Assembly (NCBI GenBank): GCA_904502115.1
Contig: CAJGDW010000006.1
Location: 1 to 31,883 of the forward strand
Origin: Paludibacteraceae bacterium
GTDB lineage: Bacteria; Bacteroidota; Bacteroidia; Bacteroidales; Paludibacteraceae
Direction: 5' to 3'
Length of the DNA stretch: 31,883 bases
Shown: one piece after another, positions 14,887-23,058 of the stretch
Layout of the letters: every line of letters begins with the position of its first letter
How positions within the stretch are numbered: position 1 is the stretch's first letter
Notes under the pieces: generated by a model
The model's input: the letters and a program-made list of their open reading frames with translations, nothing else
What the model was told of the DNA's origin: nothing
The model's database searches: none
Made by a program: the position numbers and the translations under genes

Positions 14887-15777
14887 ATGAAAACAATAAG
14901 AACTACTGTCATATTCCTCTTATTTCTTTTATTTAACAGCCTTTTATATGCTGAAATGGAATACAATTGGAGGGATTCTTTGTGCACTCACGAAGACTAC
15001 TGGAGAGGAACTTTTAAATCCTCATATAATTCTCTGCAAGAAGCCGAAGATTCATTAATTATGTACTATTGCGATGGTTGGAAAAGATTTACTTATTTTG
15101 ATGAATTCATCGATTTTTTGCACAAAGAACCTGCAACTATAGACTATAAGTTTGACAAATTATCTCGCAAACTTGAAGATGTTGAAATGCATTCATCTGA
15201 GGATGGAAATTTTAGAAGTTACCATTGGAATAATTTAACGGGCGGAACGTGTTATTTTTATACAACTGTTTACCAATATCGTAGTAACAATAAAGTACAT
15301 ACAATAGTTGGTTCTATGGAAAGGATACTTTCGCACGATACGTCTATTGATGAATTTGCAGATGAAGGAGATGGTATTTCCAAAATACATCAGTTTTACA
15401 ATACTAAAGGAAAAATTGTATATATAATTGAGACTAACCGACCTGGCGGATCGAACTTTTTAGTATATGGCTTACAAGCTGTTACTATAGAAAATGACAG
15501 TATAGTGCCATATCCACTATTTAGGAATAAACCCAATAGAATAAGTTGGCAAGAAATTACGGATGTCAATCTTCATGAGAGTAGCGAAAACATCTATTTT
15601 GATAATGTAAGCGGCTACATGAATGCACATGACGGAAAAAGCATTACATGGGAAACTCAATACGACACAGAAACAAAGACACTTCGTATTCCTGTTATTA
15701 ACAGAGAATTGGCACGAATAGATAAAAATGACTGTTACATCTTTGATGGAGATTATTTTTGGTATATTTCCAAGTAA
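14887..15777 (+). CDS. Secreted protein of unknown function
   Basis: I do not recognise a family. The 296-residue product begins with a clear signal peptide (MKTIRTTVIFLLFLLFNSLLYA, cleavage near 22), so it is exported to the periplasm or beyond; no lipobox is present. The mature part is rich in Tyr, Trp, Asp and Asn with alternating beta-strand-like stretches and no transmembrane segment, for example SITWETQYDTETKTLRIPV and a C-terminal CYIFDGDYFWYISK. Codon use differs from its neighbours: AGA/AGG for Arg, ATA for Ile and AT-rich third positions are frequent, whereas the arginine genes prefer CGT/CGC and ATT/ATC. That, and its position splitting proB from proA, suggests a later arrival. No consensus promoter is visible in the 7 nt left between the terminator and the ATG. 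Confidence 0.75.
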   Translation: MKTIRTTVIFLLFLLFNSLLYAEMEYNWRDSLCTHEDYWRGTFKSSYNSLQEAEDSLIMYYCDGWKRFTYFDEFIDFLHKEPATIDYKFDKLSRKLEDVEMHSSEDGNFRSYHWNNLTGGTCYFYTTVYQYRSNNKVHTIVGSMERILSHDTSIDEFADEGDGISKIHQFYNTKGKIVYIIETNRPGGSNFLVYGLQAVTIENDSIVPYPLFRNKPNRISWQEITDVNLHESSENIYFDNVSGYMNAHDGKSITWETQYDTETKTLRIPVINRELARIDKNDCYIFDGDYFWYISK

Positions 15778-15839
15778 ATTGCGAATTATAAGTATATAAA
15801 GTACTGAAAGACAATAAGAAATATTTTGTTTAACTTTTA

Positions 15840-15870
15840 TTTGGATATATAAGAATTTTGACTATTTTTG
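15840..15870 (+). promoter_or_regulatory. Consensus Bacteroidetes promoter for the membrane protein gene
   Basis: TTTG at 15840-15843, exactly 19 nt, then TATTTTTG at 15863-15870: a full TTTG-N19-TAnnTTTG match. The ATG is 39 nt beyond the -7 box, so a leader of about 30-35 nt is expected. Confidence 0.75.
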
Positions 15871-15908
15871 CGATAGTGAAATCGCATTATTTATAAATAA
15901 ATTTAATT

Positions 15909-16598
15909 ATGGAAAACGAAAAATTTGATTTTAAAGAATCTTTAAGCAAAGACTCTTTGAAAGGTCTTTTTAGCATGCCTAAAGCTGAGGATTTTGATCC
16001 CAAAACATTTGCATGGAAAAGCGCCGTTAAAAAAGCATTCTTTGGTTACCTTGGTGCTACCTTCTTTAATGGTTTCTTAGCTGTATTTATTACTTTATTG
16101 CTAGTAGCAATCTTTGGTTACGGCTATATCTTATCGCTTCTATTCTTGCCTATCCTTTTTGGCATCATCGCATTGGCAGGTTATATCTTCTATTTCCTTG
16201 GTATCAAAGAAATGAAAGACGTTGCTGCTGGTACTTCTTGGGAAAAACCAACCAACAATTTGTTTATTGGTGCTATTCTTGGTTTGGTTTCTGTTATCAT
16301 TGATTTTATTCCTTTGATGGGTTGGTTAGCATCGATTCTTGCTATCGTAGGTTTTGTATTCTCTTTGCTTGCATACAACGAGTTACGCCAAGTAAAATCG
16401 AGCAGCAAACTTGCTAGTGGCGCAAAACTTTTGTTTATTGCATCTATTGTAGGCATTGCAGGCGCTGTATTCAGCATCATCATTGGTTGGGTTCCTGTAG
16501 TTAATGTCGTATTTGAGCTTCTATTCGGTCTTGCAACCTTAGTTCTAACCTTCTTTGGTTGGAAAGCTATCAGCGAATCTGAATTCAATCCAGCATAA
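15909..16598 (+). CDS. Polytopic membrane protein of unknown function
   Basis: This 229-residue protein has a charged cytoplasmic-looking N-terminus (about 1-42, rich in K, D and E) followed by roughly six hydrophobic segments between about 45 and 220. The pattern GxxxG/A is frequent (IVGIAGAVFSIIIGWVPVVNVVF), as expected for packed helices, and there are no obvious catalytic or ligand motifs. I do not recognise the family. It has its own consensus promoter and its own strong terminator, so it is a self-contained transcription unit placed between proB and proA. Codon use is closer to the chromosomal neighbours than that of the preceding gene. Start choice follows the promoter and the first ATG. 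Confidence 0.85.
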   Translation: MENEKFDFKESLSKDSLKGLFSMPKAEDFDPKTFAWKSAVKKAFFGYLGATFFNGFLAVFITLLLVAIFGYGYILSLLFLPILFGIIALAGYIFYFLGIKEMKDVAAGTSWEKPTNNLFIGAILGLVSVIIDFIPLMGWLASILAIVGFVFSLLAYNELRQVKSSSKLASGAKLLFIASIVGIAGAVFSIIIGWVPVVNVVFELLFGLATLVLTFFGWKAISESEFNPA

Positions 16599-16617
16599 GA
16601 CACAATTATACAAAAGA

Positions 16618-16651
16618 AAAAAAGAAGAGTTCGATCGAACTCTTCTTTTTT
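16618..16651. terminator. Bidirectional intrinsic terminator
   Basis: A 34-bp palindrome (arms 16618-16634 and 16635-16651) with core AAGAAGAGTTCG, flanked by A-run and T-run, gives a long stem followed by Ts on either strand. It is 20 nt after the membrane-protein stop. Confidence 0.88.
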
Positions 16652-16853
16652 CGTTTAGGGTATCCCCATAAAACACAAAAGGTAGTCACGCCTGACCACC
16701 TATTTGCTAACCTTAAAATCAAATACTATGAAAAAATCACAATGCAAAGATGCAGCGATTTTTTGAATCTGAATACACGCTTGCAGATATTTTAACCAAA
16801 ATGGCGCATTTTTAGCATTTTTGTGCAATTTTATTACAAAAACACTACATCCA

Positions 16854-16869
16854 TAATACAATTGTATTA
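16854..16869. promoter_or_regulatory. Perfect 16-bp palindrome upstream of proA
   Basis: TAATACAATTGTATTA is its own reverse complement. It is about 108 nt before the proA -7 box, a distance more usual for an activator or looping repressor site. It does not fit the ARG-box spacing. Such AT-rich palindromes can occur by chance. Confidence 0.35.
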
Positions 16870-16927
16870 AAATTATCCAGATATAGAGGTTATGGTAGGG
16901 TATTTGCCTTTCGTTAAAGTTTTGGAA

Positions 16928-16960
16928 AAACGTAGGCAATCCTTGCTCATTTCTACGTTT
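16928..16960. promoter_or_regulatory. Inverted repeat over the proA upstream promoter region
   Basis: AAACGTAG (16928-16935) and CTACGTTT (16953-16960) pair perfectly, and within them GCAA/TTGC (16936-16939, 16943-16946) form an inner stem. The 3' arm ends 16 nt before the -7 box, in the region where the -33 element would be, so a bound protein could compete with or help RNA polymerase. Confidence 0.4.
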
Positions 16961-16976
16961 CTGTGCATTTTTTTGC

Positions 16977-16984
16977 TATATTTG
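16977..16984 (+). promoter_or_regulatory. -7 promoter box for proA
   Basis: TATATTTG is an exact TAnnTTTG match, 25 nt before the proA ATG. No TTTG stands 19 nt upstream; TACG occupies that place, so the upstream element is weak or replaced by a regulator site. Confidence 0.65.
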
Positions 16985-17009
16985 CGTGAATCATTAAAGA
17001 AAACCCACT

Positions 17010-18248
17010 ATGGCATGGAAAAAATTGGTGCTTGCTGCATCTAGAAAGCTAAATTTATTATCGACAGAAGAGAAAAACAACGTATTGCTTGCCTTGGCAA
17101 AAAGAACAAGAGAGAACATTGATTTCTTGTTGACCGAAAACGCCAAAGACTTGGCTGCCATGGATGCAAGCAATCCACTATACGATAGACTCCAACTAAC
17201 CGCATCGCGCATTGAGGCCATTGCAAGCGATATTGAGAATGTGGCTTCGCTTCCCGACCCTTTGGATAGAACCCTAGAAGAACGTACTTTGCCCAACGGT
17301 TTGCAACTATGCAAAAAGAGCGTTCCATTTGGTGTTATTGGTATTATTTACGAAGCACGTCCCAACGTAAGTTTTGACGTATTCTCGCTATGCTTTAAAA
17401 CCGGCAATGCTTGCGTATTAAAAGGCGGTACCGATGCCTACAACTCGAACGTAGCCATTGTAAACCTTATCAAAGAGGTGCTTACCGAGTTTAACATTGA
17501 TAGTAACTGCGTATACCTACTGCCTGCAGGCAGGGAAGCAACTGCCGAGTTGATGAATGCAGTGGGTTACGTCGACCTTATTATTCCACGTGGTGGTAGC
17601 GGATTGATTAAATACGTACGCGATAATGCCCGTGTTCCTGTGATTGAAACAGGCGCTGGCGTGGTACATGCCTATTTTGATGAATTTGGCGATTTAGAAA
17701 AAGGCAAAGCCATTGTTACCAATGCCAAAACACGCCGTGTAAGTGTATGCAATGCCTTGGACTGCTTAGTTATTCACGAAAAACGTTTGCCCGATTTAAT
17801 GGCTTTGTGCGACGAAATGGGACAAAAAGGCGTAGTAGTAGAGGCCGATGCCAAAGCTTTTACGTTCCTAGATGGAAAATACCCTGCAGCATTGCTTACC
17901 AAAGCCAACGAGGAAAGTTTTGGTAAAGAATACATGGCCATGCGCATGGCTATCAAAACAGTTGCTACCCTAGACGAGGCACTTGAACACATTGCCACCT
18001 ATAGCTCAAAACACAGCGAATGCATGATTAGCGAAGATGCTGCCAGCATCTTGCGTTTTCAACGCGAAACCGATGCCGCTTGCGTTTACATCAACGCTCC
18101 TACCAGTTTTACAGACGGTGCTCAATTTGGCATGGGTGCCGAAATTGGCATCAGTACCCAAAAGCTACACGCACGTGGCCCTATGGCATTACCAGAATTA
18201 ACTACCTATAAATGGCTTATTGTAGGAAACGGACAAACACGCCCTTAA
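17010..18248 (+). CDS. proA: Glutamate-5-semialdehyde dehydrogenase (gamma-glutamyl phosphate reductase)
   Basis: ProA reduces the glutamyl phosphate made by ProB to glutamate semialdehyde, which cyclises to P5C for ProC. The 412 residues are typical. Conserved stretches include PFGVIGIIYEARPNVSFD (106-123), the cofactor loop LKGGTDAYNSN (137-147), IIPRGGSGLIKYV (191-203), VIETGAGVVH (211-220), and the catalytic cysteine C247 in RRVSVCNALDCL. The GMGAEIGISTQKLHARGPMALPELT stretch near the C-terminus is diagnostic for ProA. It has its own promoter and is followed after only 3 nt by a cation antiporter gene. Confidence 0.97.
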   Translation: MAWKKLVLAASRKLNLLSTEEKNNVLLALAKRTRENIDFLLTENAKDLAAMDASNPLYDRLQLTASRIEAIASDIENVASLPDPLDRTLEERTLPNGLQLCKKSVPFGVIGIIYEARPNVSFDVFSLCFKTGNACVLKGGTDAYNSNVAIVNLIKEVLTEFNIDSNCVYLLPAGREATAELMNAVGYVDLIIPRGGSGLIKYVRDNARVPVIETGAGVVHAYFDEFGDLEKGKAIVTNAKTRRVSVCNALDCLVIHEKRLPDLMALCDEMGQKGVVVEADAKAFTFLDGKYPAALLTKANEESFGKEYMAMRMAIKTVATLDEALEHIATYSSKHSECMISEDAASILRFQRETDAACVYINAPTSFTDGAQFGMGAEIGISTQKLHARGPMALPELTTYKWLIVGNGQTRP

Positions 18249-18251
18249 TAA

Positions 18252-20432
18252 ATGGAAAACATACAACATCTGTTTGAACTACCCTTACAAGACCCTGTAC
18301 TGATATTCTCTATCGTACTGGGAATTATCTTATTCTCGCCCATTATCTTTAACAAAATACGCATTCCGCACATTGTTGGCTTGATATTGGCTGGGGTTAT
18401 TCTAGGTCCACACGGAGTTGGACTACTTGACCACGATAGCAGTTTTAAACTATTTGGACAGGTAGGCGTACTCTACATCATGTTCCTAGCTGGTGTAGAC
18501 ATGGACATGGATGACTTTAAACGAAACAAAGGGAAAAGTTTAGGTTTTGGTCTGTTAACCTTTTTAATTCCCATGGCATTGGGCATTGGAACGGGCTACT
18601 TTTTGATGGAAGAAATATTTACCAATGCATCTGGAAACGCGACCAACATCACCTGGGTTAGTGGAGAAGCATCGGATTATGCTACGTTTACCAAATACAC
18701 CTTTTTGTCGGCGGTGGTTTTGGCAAGTATGTATGCTTCTAACACCTTAATTGCATACCCCATTGTAAGTAGATTAGGTGTAAGTCGTAATCGATCGGTT
18801 ACCATTACCATTGGCGGAACCATGATTACTACCATTCTATCATTGTTAGTATTGGTTATATCGCTAGAATTTGTAAAACAAGGAAATATTAACTGGAACT
18901 TTTGGTTGGAATTCGCCATATCGAACATCTTATTTGCTTTGTTTATGTTCGTACTGATACCAAGAATAGGCAGATGGTTCTTTAAACGGGTAGAAGATAG
19001 CATTAGTCAGTATATTTTTGTTCTAGCCATTGTATTTATATCATCGTTCGTTGCAAAGATTGCCGGTATAGAATACATTATTGGCGCATTCTTGGCGGGT
19101 CTTAACCTAAACCGTCTTATTCCGAAACGTTCCCCACTCATGAACCGCATTGATTTTGTGGGGAATGCCATCTTTATTCCATTTTTCCTTATCAGCGTTG
19201 GTATGATTGTCGATTTTAGGGTATTGTTTGATGGATATACTACCCTAATCGCAGCAACTGTTATGACAGTTGTAGCCACTCTAGCCAAGTATTGGGCAGC
19301 GGTATCCACTAGGATGCTATTTAGGATGAGTAAATTAGAAGGAAAACTAATCTTTGGTCTGAGCAACGCACAAGCGGCAGCTACCCTGGCCGCTGTTATG
19401 ATTGCCTACAATGTAGTGATTGGTCATACATCGGAAGGAGATGAAATCCGATTGCTTACCACAGAGATCTTAAATGGAACCATTGTGATGATTCTAATTA
19501 CGTGTACCATTAGTTCTATTGTGACAGAACGAGCATCGCGCATGATGGCTACCCAGAACACCACACAAGAAGAAGAGGAAAAAGATACGTACCGACCTGA
19601 ACATCGTATATTGATACCCGTTGCTAACCCCGATACCATTAATGGATTGGTTGATTTGGCAGTCTTAACCAACGAAAAGAAAGGTGCCCATCCTATTTAT
19701 GCACTCAATGTAGTATGCAACAACTCGCAAGAATCACTGCAATCTGGCAGAAAGTTATTGGAAAAGGTTGCCACATTAGGAGCAGCCAGTGATAGCAAGG
19801 TAAAAATGATATCGCGATACGACCTCAACATTGCCAGTGGTATTATCAATGTAGTACGTGAAAAGAATATATCGGACGTTATTATAGGTCTTCACCAAAA
19901 AAGCAATATGCCAATAGGTGATTCTATTCTGGGCAGTATGACCGATTCGTTGCTCACCAATGTGAACCGAATGATTTGCATTTTCAAATCGGTACAACCC
20001 ATTTCTACCATTAAACGATTGGTGGTAGCCGCGCCTGAACGCGCCGAATTTGAGAGCGGTTTTACCATGTGGTGTGACAGAATCTTTACCTTGGCCAGTC
20101 AGACAGGCGCATCCATTCGATTCTGTACCAACAAGGAAACCTTTGAGTCCATTAAAACGTACGCTAAAAAGAAACGCTACAGCACGCAAATAGAATCGCA
20201 AATATTAGCCGATTGGGATGATTTCTTAGTCTTGAGTGGAACGGTAGAACCCAACGATTTATTGATTGTGATTACCGCTAGAAAGGCTAGTTTATCGTAC
20301 AATCCTCTATTGGAGAAGTTACCCAAACAATTGGCAAATCACTTTACCCAAAACAGTTACATTGTATTGTATCCTGAGCAATTTAAGGAAGGTGAGGTAG
20401 ACAAGAATATTGACTCACACAAAATTATTTAA
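18252..20432 (+). CDS. CPA2-type cation:proton antiporter with C-terminal USP-like domain
   Basis: The 726-residue protein has an N-terminal antiporter domain of about 12-13 hydrophobic segments (about 15-425), including IRIPHIVGLILAGVILGPHGVGLL (the Na+/H+ exchanger signature near TM2), a YIIGAFLAGLNL stretch near TM8 and NAQAAATLAAVMIAYNVV near TM11. From about 450 to 720 a soluble region resembles one or two universal-stress-protein-like domains (HRILIPVANPDTINGLVDLAVLTN), a common cytosolic regulatory tail of the CPA2 group. It exchanges Na+ or K+ for H+ across the inner membrane. The 3-nt gap after proA implies co-transcription; proline is a compatible solute, so a shared role in salt or osmotic response is possible but inferred. 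Its 3' end overlaps convergent rnhB by 8 nt. Confidence 0.92.
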   Translation: MENIQHLFELPLQDPVLIFSIVLGIILFSPIIFNKIRIPHIVGLILAGVILGPHGVGLLDHDSSFKLFGQVGVLYIMFLAGVDMDMDDFKRNKGKSLGFGLLTFLIPMALGIGTGYFLMEEIFTNASGNATNITWVSGEASDYATFTKYTFLSAVVLASMYASNTLIAYPIVSRLGVSRNRSVTITIGGTMITTILSLLVLVISLEFVKQGNINWNFWLEFAISNILFALFMFVLIPRIGRWFFKRVEDSISQYIFVLAIVFISSFVAKIAGIEYIIGAFLAGLNLNRLIPKRSPLMNRIDFVGNAIFIPFFLISVGMIVDFRVLFDGYTTLIAATVMTVVATLAKYWAAVSTRMLFRMSKLEGKLIFGLSNAQAAATLAAVMIAYNVVIGHTSEGDEIRLLTTEILNGTIVMILITCTISSIVTERASRMMATQNTTQEEEEKDTYRPEHRILIPVANPDTINGLVDLAVLTNEKKGAHPIYALNVVCNNSQESLQSGRKLLEKVATLGAASDSKVKMISRYDLNIASGIINVVREKNISDVIIGLHQKSNMPIGDSILGSMTDSLLTNVNRMICIFKSVQPISTIKRLVVAAPERAEFESGFTMWCDRIFTLASQTGASIRFCTNKETFESIKTYAKKKRYSTQIESQILADWDDFLVLSGTVEPNDLLIVITARKASLSYNPLLEKLPKQLANHFTQNSYIVLYPEQFKEGEVDKNIDSHKII

Positions 20433-21015
20433 TATACTCTTTAACTCCACCGTATGTTAACCGATGGTGTGGTGTAATGCCGAATTGTTGAATAGCCTCA
20501 CGATGCACCTTGGTGGGATAACCTTTGTTGACTGCCCACTGATATTGCGGGAATTGCGCATCAAGGTTATTCATGTAATCGTCACGATAGGTTTTGGCCA
20601 ATATGGATGCTGCCGCAATGGACTGATACGTAGCATCGCCTTTTACCACACAAGTATAAGGAATGGTAAGGGTTGTCTTGAAACGATTTCCATCTACCAA
20701 CAGGTATTGCGGTTGTACTTTTAGCTGTTCCAATGCTCGATGCATGGCCAAAAAAGAAGCATTCAAGATGTTAATTTTATCGATTTCATCGGGCATTACC
20801 ATGCCTACACCCCAGGCTATGGCTTGCCATTCTATAATGGGACGCAGTTGATAGCGTTTTGCCTCGGATAGCTGCTTGGAATCGTTTAATAGCTCATTAT
20901 TAAAATCGGGTGGTAAAATGACGGCTGCAGCAAAAACAGGTCCTGCCAAACATCCACGACCAGCCTCGTCTAAACCACATTCCAAAAGGTTCTTATGTAA
21001 GTAAGGTTGCAACAT
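20425..21015 (-). CDS. rnhB: Ribonuclease HII
   Basis: RNase HII cuts RNA in RNA-DNA hybrids and starts removal of single ribonucleotides from DNA. The 196-residue protein has the complete active site: D16-E17 in CGLDEAGRGCLAGPV, D108 in LLVDGN, and D127 in KGDATYQSIAAASILAKTYRD, the diagnostic type 2 signature (with D145 following). Length is normal. It is the last gene of a minus-strand set, starting 10 nt after the glutaminyl cyclase stop, and its own stop lies inside the end of the antiporter gene on the other strand. Confidence 0.97.
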   Translation of the reverse strand: MLQPYLHKNLLECGLDEAGRGCLAGPVFAAAVILPPDFNNELLNDSKQLSEAKRYQLRPIIEWQAIAWGVGMVMPDEIDKINILNASFLAMHRALEQLKVQPQYLLVDGNRFKTTLTIPYTCVVKGDATYQSIAAASILAKTYRDDYMNNLDAQFPQYQWAVNKGYPTKVHREAIQQFGITPHHRLTYGGVKEYIK

Positions 21016-21025
21016 CTTAGCATCA

Positions 21026-22006
21026 CTATTTTAGTTCATAAAGAACGTGAACAAGCACATTGCCCACAGCATACAAGGTATTTTTATCTATATTATCAAT
21101 TACATCATTTACTGTATGCCACGTATCAGGAAATCCCACAGAAGGATTGTGATGAATTATATCAATACAGGGTATATTGGCTAAACTATTGACATAATAG
21201 TGATCGTCAATAATTCCACCACCAGGTGTCTGAACAAACATATTGGAGTAACCCAACTGAGCGGCCTTATCCCATACCTTATTAGCAATATCGGGCGCAA
21301 AATACATGGAAACTTGGTCTTTGGCAAAAAGAGGATTTTTACCACCTACCATGTCTAACAAGATACCAAACATAGCCTTATAGGGACGTGTATGCGGATT
21401 TCTTGCCCAATATTGAGATCCCAAACAAAAAGAGTTCTCTACCTCGCCATTGCCGTAATCTTCGGCATCAAACAAAATGATATCCACCCCTACTTGCGGT
21501 TGCTGTATGGACATGACGCGCGCTATTTCTAGTAAGACTGCCACACCACTAGCTCCATCGTTCGCTCCCATAACAGGCAAACTCCTATTGGCAAGTTCGG
21601 CATCCTCATCACAAACGTGCCTAGAATCCCAATGAGCACACAAAAGAACACGATTTTCGTTTGCTACATTCCAAGAGGCAATGATGTTTCGTGCGTTCAA
21701 TATGGTGCCATCGTATGCACGTAATGGAGCATATTGATTGGTTACTTGCCCGCCATAACGCTCTAAAGTTGTAGCCAAATAATCGCCACACAAACGATGC
21801 GCTTCTGTATTGGGAACGCGTGCGCCAAAATCGGTTTGCGCCTTAACAAAAGCATAACAACTATCTGCACTAAAAGCAGGAGCATTTACTGGGTTAACGG
21901 TTGTTGATTGCTCTTCTTGATTGGTAGCATTATTGTTTTGACAAGAGGCAAAAGAAAACCCCAACAAGGTTATCATGCATAGTATTACAAGGTTCTTTCT
22001 TTCCAT
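21026..22006 (-). CDS. M28-family glutaminyl-peptide cyclotransferase, lipoprotein
   Basis: Glutaminyl cyclase (QC, type II) converts N-terminal Gln of exported proteins to pyroglutamate. The 326-residue product has a lipoprotein signal ending in FASC (Cys22). The M28 zinc-peptidase-like site is visible: HWD at 125-127, D150 in GANDGASG, E182-D183 in FDAEDYG, and H297 in GFPDTWHT. The E182, D218 (LLDMVGG) and D267 (GGGIIDD) trio, and the Trp just before the zinc histidine (W296-H297), correspond to the proton-relay and substrate-pocket residues known from animal-type QCs. In Bacteroidales, QC is common because many periplasmic proteins begin with Gln after signal cleavage. The start overlaps the glycosyltransferase end by 22 nt. 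A general M28 aminopeptidase is the alternative reading. Confidence 0.88.
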   Translation of the reverse strand: MERKNLVILCMITLLGFSFASCQNNNATNQEEQSTTVNPVNAPAFSADSCYAFVKAQTDFGARVPNTEAHRLCGDYLATTLERYGGQVTNQYAPLRAYDGTILNARNIIASWNVANENRVLLCAHWDSRHVCDEDAELANRSLPVMGANDGASGVAVLLEIARVMSIQQPQVGVDIILFDAEDYGNGEVENSFCLGSQYWARNPHTRPYKAMFGILLDMVGGKNPLFAKDQVSMYFAPDIANKVWDKAAQLGYSNMFVQTPGGGIIDDHYYVNSLANIPCIDIIHHNPSVGFPDTWHTVNDVIDNIDKNTLYAVGNVLVHVLYELK

Positions 22007-23058
22007 TTATGAGGGAATAAGGTTGATATCAAAACAAGGATAACATAGAAAGGATAACACAATGCTACAATTGGGTAATAAAGCATGTATTTGAATTGTT
22101 TATGATGACAAGCTACCCTTGCTATGAGCAAAGCATCGATTACAAATTTAAGCAAAAAAACAAGAAATAAAAGAGGATAAAATGCTCCTAATAACAACGA
22201 AAACATACAGATGAGTTGCGTGAGTGCTACCAATATACCCACACAACAAATACCGACATCAGTATAGCGAGGAGATTTGGACGCCCATCGAGTACGTTGC
22301 GATAAAAATTGTCGCCATGTCTGGCAACCTTTTATTTGTACCGTTGCATCAAGACTGTTTACGGAAACAACCTTACCCTTTAATCGTTTGGAGGCTTCCA
22401 GTAAGAACATATCATCGCCCGAAGGAACATCGGGTTGTAAGTATGGAAGGCAACGGTTGTACCAATCTTTAGAGAACACTAAATTGGCACCACTACATAA
22501 AACAGGACACCCCATCTGAGCACTACCATGGGTAACCCCTTCTAAACTAAAATAATCGATGCGTTGGAAAATAGTTCCCGTACACATCGTAACAGGACCG
22601 ATGAGCAGTTGGGCGGCAGTTCTCTGGTAGGCATTTATCATAGAAACCATCCAAGTAGAAGGCAAGACAACATCGGCATCGGTCGTTAAAATCAAATCCG
22701 ATTTTGCTTGGTTAATTCCTTGCCGCAAGGCTGCTTTTTTGCCCATTCCATCGGAATTTATCCACGTAAAACGATTATCAGAAAACAAGGCAAAAACAGC
22801 CTCGCTATCATCGTCCGAATGATCGTTTACCAATAACACCTCAAAATTTGGATAGGTTTGTTGTTGCAACGATTGCATCAAAGCAGGCAAATGGGCAGAT
22901 TCATTGCGCAAAGCAACAACTACGGTTACAAAAGGAGTGGGCAATGCTTCGTGACAGACTGTGGGAATACTTTTCTTAAACCAACCAAACGTATAAACCA
23001 GAATAACCCCAGCATATACACTTACTATCAATAAACAAACTAGGAAGAGATAAAGCAT
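21985..23058 (-). CDS. Family 2 glycosyltransferase, membrane-bound
   Basis: The 357-residue protein has an N-terminal membrane segment (1-25), a GT-A catalytic domain and three or so C-terminal membrane segments (about 267-345). Catalytic-domain markers are VTVVVALRNES (44-54), VLLVNDHSDDDS (74-85), the DxD metal site TDADV (126-130), an acceptor-site SGDDMFLL (213-220) and QRTRW (254-258), the Q(Q/R)xRW motif of processive GT2 enzymes such as cellulose and hyaluronan synthases. It therefore adds sugars to a lipid- or polymer-type acceptor at the inner membrane; donor and product are unknown. Its ATG overlaps the LysE stop by one base (TAATG), indicating translational coupling. Confidence 0.92.
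   Translation of the reverse strand: MLYLFLVCLLIVSVYAGVILVYTFGWFKKSIPTVCHEALPTPFVTVVVALRNESAHLPALMQSLQQQTYPNFEVLLVNDHSDDDSEAVFALFSDNRFTWINSDGMGKKAALRQGINQAKSDLILTTDADVVLPSTWMVSMINAYQRTAAQLLIGPVTMCTGTIFQRIDYFSLEGVTHGSAQMGCPVLCSGANLVFSKDWYNRCLPYLQPDVPSGDDMFLLEASKRLKGKVVSVNSLDATVQIKGCQTWRQFLSQRTRWASKSPRYTDVGICCVGILVALTQLICMFSLLLGAFYPLLFLVFLLKFVIDALLIARVACHHKQFKYMLYYPIVALCYPFYVILVLISTLFPHKWKERTL

Larger units (their letters stand above)
16652..17009. other. Gene-free region upstream of proA
   Basis: This 358-nt stretch is AT-rich and holds no convincing gene. It contains, in order: a GC-richer 7-bp stem with one mismatch at 16681-16700 (GGTAGTC/GACCACC); an 8-bp repeat AAAAAATC/GATTTTTT around 16732-16765; a 9-bp near-duplicate GCATTTTTA/GCATTTTTG at 16807-16823; the palindrome at 16854-16869; the inverted repeat at 16928-16960; and the proA -7 box. 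A 79-codon open frame on the minus strand lacks a promoter and recognisable features. Confidence 0.6.

Noticed and set aside
16731..16770. A 12-codon frame (MKKSQCKDAAIF) that might be a leader peptide for proA
   Set aside because: It contains no proline, arginine or other regulatory codon run and lies about 240 nt upstream of proA with no attenuator-like alternate hairpins.
16700..16939. A 79-codon open frame on the minus strand upstream of proA
   Set aside because: It has no promoter, no recognisable domain, and spans the palindromes and repeats of a non-coding region; an AT-rich spacer yields such frames by chance.
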